Source of the DNA: Lenzites betulinus
Lineage: Eukaryota; Basidiomycota; Agaricomycetes; Polyporales; Polyporaceae
Length of the DNA stretch: 64,000 nucleotides
Assembly: GCA_022264855.1 (NCBI GenBank)
Contig: JABYQU010000016.1
Coordinates: forward strand, 124,001-188,000
Direction of reading: 5' to 3'
The notes beneath the pieces are model-generated. The model made no database searches and had not been told where the DNA came from. It saw only the letters and a list, made by a program, of their open reading frames with translations. Within the stretch, counting starts at the first letter, position 1. The number at the start of each line of letters is the position of its first letter. Below, in pieces: positions 57,359 to 64,000 of this stretch. Position numbers and translations under genes: made by a program.

Positions 57359-58503
57359 GCCGTACCTATTTTGGGTGTATGGGGAGCGCATACGGAACGC
57401 TAGTCGCTACGCGAAGAAGTGATGGGCACAGGTGTGCTGACCCCAAGATCTTGAAATTGGCAGCGATTTTTGATACCCCCACTGTCCTTACTGGTTTGCA
57501 TATCGCTTCTGGCTATGAGCCTCTTATGATGCCTGGTACATTTTGCTTGTTCGAGGTGGGATAAGTTCGAACGTTAACCCCCGCGTCACCGTGCACATCT
57601 CTGGTGGTGAGTGGCGACGATGTACCGTTCAGCGACAGCTTCAAAAAGCATTCGTGAAGCCATCGCCACTGTCAGACTGTTTGCCATTATATCATAATCA
57701 CGTCGGTAGAGCGTGTAAATCATGCTGCATATATGTGATGGACGCTCCTAGCAGAAACGGTGGTTAGTAGCGATCGTGGAATGAAACGTGTAGATACAAG
57801 TGCTAGACACACATGACGGGGAGGTAGAACAGGTTACCGCTTGCTAAGAAACCGACAAAACCAAGTTTGCATCGTGTTAGTAGTCAAACTACCAGAGGTC
57901 GTTGGAGAGGTTGCGAAAGGAGATTACAAGGCACAGCGTTGTGACTTGTGCTGAGTTCGCATTGCAGGCTGAGGCACGGTAGTTTGTAGATAAGACAAGC
58001 GAACCTCGAGCTCAAGTCGTTGACGGAGACCCATCAATTGCGTCTTCAGTCGAGCAACAGGCCTAGACATCGAATGCCAGACAACCGGTGATACATGACA
58101 CTCCAGCATGTCCACACGGCGGCATAACACACGCCGAGGCCTCATGTTTACCGCACAATACTGCTGCCACTAGCATGTGGAGCCTCCCGTTCGAGCACTC
58201 AGCCAGTTTCGCAAGGAGAAAGAAGCCAGGGAGACGAGTGCAACGGCCAGAGTACTACAAGATGGATTTCTGGATCATATTGAGCAATAAGGTGGCTGTC
58301 CGTCTCTTTCTCACGCAAATCACGATTCTGAGTCTACATTGCCATAGCAAACGCCCCTTCGGAGTGTGAATTGGGCGTACCTTTTCGTCTTGAACGTGTG
58401 GAATTATCTGAAAACCTTCCTCATCGCATACCACGACGAGCAGCCCCCGGGCCCAACACCAAGACAGCTGGCCAGCACTGTACGAAGCATCCCTGAGCCA
58501 TCC
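57359..58503. other. No gene recognised
   Basis: Between the transporter and the SH3 gene; short frames only. The right part is the promoter and possibly leader of the SH3 gene, where the frame is open upstream of the chosen ATG without an earlier in-frame ATG. Confidence 0.3.
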
Positions 58504-59786
58504 ATGGCATCCGTTGTCGCACAGGAATCCAGCGGTAAGTCCGTATCCGAGGGAGCGGGTCCGGCCTATTTATTGTCTTGAACGGATTTCGCGTTGCCGT
58601 AGATTTGCGCCTCACGCTGCCGCTCAAGACAGCGTCTTCCTCTCCTTTCCCTTCGCCAGGCTCGCCGTTCTACCCGCCACCGCGCCTTGGTGCACACGAG
58701 TTTGCATCGCGTCCATCGTCGTCCTCATCGACCAAGAGCATCGCGCGCGGCTTCAACGACATGACCCTCACAAACGGCGAATCGACCCCCACGACCCCCT
58801 CGATACCCCAGCCCGCCCTCTCGGTCGCAACTACTCTGTCTTCCCCCGCAACGCCCACCCCAAACAGCGTCTTCCAACTGAAGACACCCACGACACAAAT
58901 CACGCTGCCTGACCCACCTCCCGACTCTGACTCAACCGCAGCCACGCTCCCCGCGTCCGCTCTCACGAACCCGAACCGCGAGTCCCTCACCTCGTCCCGC
59001 CCCGCTCCTCCCAGCCCCGCCCCGTCGCGACGCACGTCTGCTGCGCTATCCCGGCACTCATCCACGGTACGCTCGAACCGCCAGTCCAAGGCCTCCCTCC
59101 TCCAAACCGCACACGAGTCCGAGGCGTCCTCGTCCTCTACTGCGACGGCCACCGCGCCCCCTGCTGCGCAGCCGAAGCGACGTTCGCTGCTATTCAAGAT
59201 TCGCGACTTCGCGTACGAGCTCGCCGACGACCGGCATTTCGGCCGCGGACCAGACGTCCCGCGGGCCAACCGCCTACGCCAACGCTGGTCGACGTCTTCC
59301 ACCGCGTCCTCCACCTCGTCGTCCCGTGCGGATGGTGATGAAGACAACGACGATACCGGGGAGGACGCGCGGGGAAGCTGGGGAGCGTACCGCTGGAATA
59401 CGCTCAGCACGCACTTCAGCTGGGCCGCAGGCGAGGGCCCCAACGCTGCAGATGGGCCGTCGAAAACCGACTTTGAGCGTAACTTCGACGTCTCTTCGCC
59501 CACGGACGAAGCAGGCGCCTCACACGCTGGCGAGGTTTACGAGGATGCGTACGAGGGAGAGGAAGAGGGCGATGACGACGATGGGGACCGGCCGCTGGTG
59601 CCTGGACTATATCGTGCGTTATACGCGTTCGATCCAGAGGGCACCGCGGAGATGGCGTTAGAGGAGGAACAGATCGTGCATGTCGTGGGACGAGGCGGGG
59701 GAGTTGGGTGGGCGATCGTCGAGAAGGAGGGCGGCGGTCAGGCCCTCGTGCCCGAGAGCTATCTCGAGCTCATGGAGGCGGACTGA
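58504..59786 (+). CDS. SH3-domain protein, Nbp2-like
   Basis: Two exons, 58504-58534 and 58603-59786, give 404 residues. About 340 residues are Ser/Thr/Pro rich, with a KRRSLLFKIRDFAYELADDRHFG helix near the middle. The last 60 residues are an SH3 domain: ALYAFDPEG, the acidic ELALEEEQ-type RT loop, the GVGWAIVEKEGG Trp region and ALVPESYLEL. The C-terminal single SH3 with this ALYAF...VPESYL pattern resembles yeast Nbp2, an adaptor that brings phosphatase Ptc1 to MAP-kinase modules; this link is by resemblance only. SH3 domains bind proline-rich peptides. The first exon is short (10 codons) and the start less sure than the rest. Confidence 0.75.
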
Positions 59787-62287
59787 TGCTGCAGAGAACA
59801 AGTGGTGAGCACAGTATTGTGTTACGATACCTATAAATTAGTGTACTTGACCCGCGCGGGCGTGGCGACTGTATCATCTACGTCTTCATACTCCCTCGCC
59901 CGCGCGTCCGCCTGAGCCTCTTATGTGTTTTTGGGTGTCGAACATCGGCTTCCCCCATCATGCATCACGATCACGACCGCATGTTCTCATTGTAAGTAGT
60001 GGTAGACGTTCGCTCTCGCACATGTGACATATCTATGCTGTACCTCGGTTTCAAGAACAAGAAGCATCTCTGATCGTCAATCTGGATGGCGCATTCTTCT
60101 TGCTATTGGACAATATTGGATGCTGGTGAGGGCTAGCGCTGATCTGCAACGCTAAATGGCATGTTATTGGGTGTGCCAAGCCTCCTTACACGTCGAATAT
60201 CAATCTGGGATGGGAAGGGGCGGATGGGAGAGTGATACTTGAGTTTATGATCCTTGCTAGCATTTGTAGGGAGATCATCGAATATGTTACTCAGTGGTCA
60301 CCAAAGTTACGGCGCGTTCGTCCTTAAATTTGTTCTTCCCATTTGTTGTGGGGCGATTGAGGACGTTGTGAAGCGTCTTGTAAACAACGTAGCGCGGGGT
60401 CGTTGGATGTATGCCAGAGTAGCGGGATAAGGAAAGTGTATGTCGATAGCATGAGGAGCGGGTAGTGTGCAGTAGCATTACTGTAGCATTATGCTGCGGA
60501 CATGATGATGTATGGACGGAAAGGTGCGGGCGGGGTTCTACTTTTTAGAGGTCTTCTTGCTCTCTACAAAGAGTACACGACTCTTCACTGTATTTATCGA
60601 TGATCAGAGACGTACATACAACAGTCTGAGCCGATGTACCACGCACCTCGCGGATCGTACTTGACCGCTGCTAACCGAGGACCTAAGCGTAGTCTCTGAG
60701 TGGTATAGAAGAAGCCAGTTTGAGCCGTGGATACCAGACGGACGATCATAGTCCTATGTCAAGACAAAAGGTGAGTGCAAGACAAGAGCGCGAGAGATGG
60801 GAGGACGAACCGTGCCTTCGCCTTTGCAGCCATGGCCAGCGGTTTGGGACAAGCTGCGTGGGAACGGCCCGTCGTCGCTGTGAGTCGTGACATCCTTCCA
60901 CGTGGCTCAGCGTCACACAAGATCAACTTCGGCCATCGACATGCACTCCGCCAAGAACTTCTCGCCGTACCTGTCCTGGATTCAAAGTACTGTTGTTTCG
61001 TGTGCACTGTGCTTGATAATATTGTACAGTTTGCCTAGGCAAGACCGACCTCAAGACGTCATGCATGGATAGTAAGCGGGTATTGCTTATTGGGCTGCTA
61101 CTGTCACATTCGCTCACTTTCATTGAGGCTCAGGTATTTGATATGACCGCGATGTGGGCGTCTGTCATGCGCATGCATATATCCTCGTTTGAGTCGCTCA
61201 TACGTACGTTGATTTATAAGAGACATAAGTAGGAATGGTCCAGAAGCTTTACGAATGTAGGTACCAGCGTCTCGAAACAATTCCGACGTTACAATCTTAC
61301 ACCGCGCAGCTTACTCCAAGTAATACTACGAAATCACTTCGATGCCGGTATACTAGTAGCTATCTGGTTTTCCGACCGTACCATCAGCCTCAACTCGCCG
61401 ATGGCATGTCTATGGTCTCCGGCATGTCGCTGATGCACATTCGGCACCCTTGGATAACTGAAGGCCCGACGGCGGCCTGGTCTCCGACTGTCTGGCTTGG
61501 CAGTCGTCTGACATCATGAGCTACAAGAGCTCTCCATGTTGCCCATGTGCAATGCCACAACATGCCGGTCAACATGACCTTCTTCCCTCTTGGCATTGAT
61601 AGCGCATAGCTGTTGGTTTGCTTGTCAGTTCGGCACGATATCATCCAACAGCAACGCGTTGGCGACGACAAACTCCTCACCCCGTTGCAACCATAATAAC
61701 GCCTCGGCCGCAAACAATTGAGTATGGATTCCGGTATGAGTTTCAGCGGAGTATCAGCCTCACGTCAAATCTAAAATGAAGCCAGAAATTCCTTGAAAAT
61801 CAAAGGCATAACGGAGTTCCCAGTGACGCCAATTAGTATCTTACGCCCTTCCAGATTCCATTACATATGCTGCAAACTTCACCAGGGCTTGGCTCACACT
61901 TTCCTGGTATGTTCTTAGTGTCGTTCCGTTCCTCATCCATCTGCTCATGTTTCCGGTAGATATCGCAAGGAGACGTCTGCTGCAACAGACATGCCTGGAT
62001 TTCCACATGACGGAGCCCCTTCCTAGCATGACGGATCATCTTAGCCCCGGTGGATGCCCCATGGTACTCGCGCTTCCTTTCTTCCAACACTTTCCGCGGC
62101 ACCGTAAAGGCCTGGCGGCAAGAGGACCTCCCCTCTACAACACCCTGATACGCCGAGAGCATCCATATGATACGCAGACTTCTCATTCTTGGCAGCGGAT
62201 TGTGTCTGGAGTATAAAACGCCTCCTCAGAGTTCATAGGATGGCAGGCTCTCGATTTGAAGTCTACGCATTTGGTTGAGCAGTCACG
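59787..62287. other. No gene recognised over 2.5 kb
   Basis: A number of short frames on both strands were inspected (for instance 60759-61123 and 61833-62216); none carries a motif or a supported exon join. The last 80 bp form the promoter of the protease gene. Confidence 0.35.
62212..62218 (+). promoter_or_regulatory. TATA box of the protease gene
   Basis: TATAAAA, 69 bp before the ATG at 62288, a normal distance for a fungal core promoter. Confidence 0.6.
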
Positions 62288-63708
62288 ATGTTCTCTCTTG
62301 CATTCGCCACCCTCGCTGTCTCCGCTGCGCTCTCTTTCGCTACGCCCGCGAAGAGAGCTCCTGCCCTCGAGGTCTCTCTCACAGGTCTGTACCATCATTG
62401 CCCCGCAATTCAGACATCAACTGACCCGGTCCTCAGCCCCGACCGATGTGTACTCCATCGACGACATCAAGGTCACTGCCGCGGTGACCAACACGGGGTC
62501 CGAGGATCTCAAGGTCCTCAAGTACGGCACTGTCCTTGACAGCGAGACGCCGACCCGCTCCTTCTCGGTCAGCAGGGACGGCGTCGTCGCCGACTTCACC
62601 GGTGTCAAGCTCCAGCTCGACCTCGACTCCCTGGACGATTCTGCGTTCGTGGTCATCCCCGCTGGCGAGACCATCCTCGTCGAGCACCAGGGTACGCGCC
62701 TGTGATGTTCTGTTCGCTCTTTGTCGCTGATCAAGACGTTGATAGTTGCACCACTCTATGACTTCGAGAAGCTCGGCGCCGGCGCGTTCGAGTTCGAGCC
62801 TGTGACCACCTTCCAGATCGTAGAGGCGGAGGCGGAGCCGCGTGCATTTAAGGCCTCCGTGCAGAAGGTCAAGGTGAACGTCAAGCAGGACGTGGCGAAG
62901 CGGGAGCTCGCCGCCGCGCACGACAAGCGTGCGCGCGTCTCGTGCTCGAGCAGCACCCAGAACAGCTTCATCTCGACGAGCTACACCGAGGCCAAGAGCC
63001 TCGCCTCTATTGCGGCCAGCTATGTCGCGAGCAACGGCGCGGACACGCTCTTCAAGTCGTACTTCGGCACTGCCTCGGTGCGTAGCTAGTCTGATCTAAA
63101 GCCTCGTGGTCGCTGACATCTGGTATAGACTACTACTGTTCGCAACGTCCTCACCGTAAGCACATGTTTGACGGCGGTGTTACCGTTGCCATATGCGGAA
63201 CTGTTGTGCGATGATCTTATAGGCGGTCGCCAACGAGAACTCTAGCACCCGCACGCTCAACTGCGTCGATCCCTACGGCTACTGCACCAGCGGCGTCATC
63301 GCTTACACCCTGACCGCTTCGACCAACGTCTAGTACGTTCCTCCTACCTACACTCACGGTATTCACATTGATCGATCCTCCATCCAATATCAGCTTCTGC
63401 TCGCTCTTCTTCCAGGAGCTCACCAGCACCCGCCTGTGCAGCGGCACGACCGTCGCCTCGCGCAACATCCGCGGTGGGACCGTCCTCCACGAGCTGACGC
63501 ACGCGCTGTCGGGCACCGACGATGTCGGCTACGGCTGCTCGTTCGACCAGAACCTTGGCCGTACCAGCCCCAGCCAGGCCATCCGCAACGCGGACAACTA
63601 CAACGTGAGTCCGCGTGTGCGATACCGCGCTGGATGCACGATGCTGACTAGAGGCTGCGAATGTGACAGTGCTTCGCCACACAGGTGTACCAGAGCACGC
63701 GGTGCTAG
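62288..63708 (+). CDS. Deuterolysin-type metalloprotease (M35, aspzincin), secreted
   Basis: Seven exons (62288-62384, 62437-62691, 62746-63077, 63129-63155, 63223-63332, 63394-63604, 63670-63708) give 356 residues. A hydrophobic signal peptide (about 1-18) is followed by a prodomain; a Lys-Arg pair at about 178-179 fits Kex2 cleavage, leaving about 177 residues, the usual size of mature deuterolysin. The active site HELTH (about 306-310) with GTDD just after supplies two His, the Glu catalyst and the Asp zinc ligand that define aspzincins. The end, CFATQVYQSTRC, supplies expected terminal cysteines. The enzyme is expected to digest proteins outside the cell. Exon 4 is only 27 bases. A TATAAAA box lies 69 bp upstream. 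Confidence 0.93.
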
Positions 63709-64000
63709 GCGTGTATTGTACGATGCGGAATTACGTAGGCAGGGTTGGACCAAGAGACAGGCTACCGATGCATGGTCGATCCCGGTGCCGTGTATGCACT
63801 TGTATGCCTCCGGTCCCATGTTCCCCATCTCAATAAATTGTGTTATCTCGTAACCTCGAAGCGGAACGCCCCCTGACACACATATTATGACATCGTGCGT
63901 GCCCATGCAAGAGCGCCTCATGATCGTGCACAAGATGGTGCACCCTCGATACATCTAAGACGATATCTATCACGCGTCTATCTGATTCTTGTTACATTCA

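Noticed and set aside
59787..62287. Short frames at 60759-61123 and 61833-62216 as genes
   Set aside because: No domain, no consistent splice joins and similar open lengths on both strands.

Overview
The window looks like nuclear DNA from a filamentous basidiomycete, most likely an Agaricomycete. Coding genes are split by many 37-75 bp GT-AG introns. Several proteins have the look of agaric-expanded families: a DUF6570/Helitron_like_N/PIF1 Helitron, F-box-like proteins, an N-terminal domain fused to WD40 repeats, and an M35 deuterolysin. I saw no tRNA, rRNA or CRISPR array. Species cannot be fixed from the sequence. Exon structures below were rebuilt by hand from splice signals and frame continuity.

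Layout, left to right. 1-9.3 kb: a C2H2 zinc-finger gene (minus strand), then a related plus-strand C2H2 gene whose first finger has lost a zinc-binding Cys. 10.3-14 kb: two intact housekeeping-like genes, a four-helix MARVEL-type membrane protein and a methionine-synthase-like zinc methyltransferase. 15-21.2 kb: a decayed Helitron with Rep and PIF1-type helicase in several broken frames. 22.6-24.4 kb: an intact nine-exon CMGC-type protein kinase. 24.4-34 kb: a sparse region with remnants, a frame-broken F-box gene and an intact four-exon gene with a nucleotidyltransferase-like signature. 34.3-36.7 kb: a 2.45 kb element that is one giant imperfect palindrome with nested hairpins and an 8-bp target-site duplication. 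36.9-39.4 kb: an intact seven-exon gene of unknown function. 42.2-43.2 kb: a 990 bp non-autonomous DNA transposon with about 115 bp inverted repeats inside a TA dinucleotide. 43.9 kb to the end: a gene-dense part with Ctf8, an N-domain/WD40 fusion, an F-box-like gene, two unrecognised proteins, a DHA1-type MFS transporter, an SH3 (Nbp2-like) protein and a secreted M35 metalloprotease with a prodomain.

The window therefore alternates conserved single-copy functions (sister-chromatid cohesion, methyl transfer, membrane organisation, transport, secretion) with transposon-rich stretches. The host genes I rebuilt join without a single frame break. The Helitron and one F-box gene carry repeated one-base losses, many in short homopolymers. 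The least explained object is the nested palindrome at 34.3-36.7 kb: it has no coding capacity, near-identical outer arms and base-paired hairpins whose stems have changed in a compensated way.
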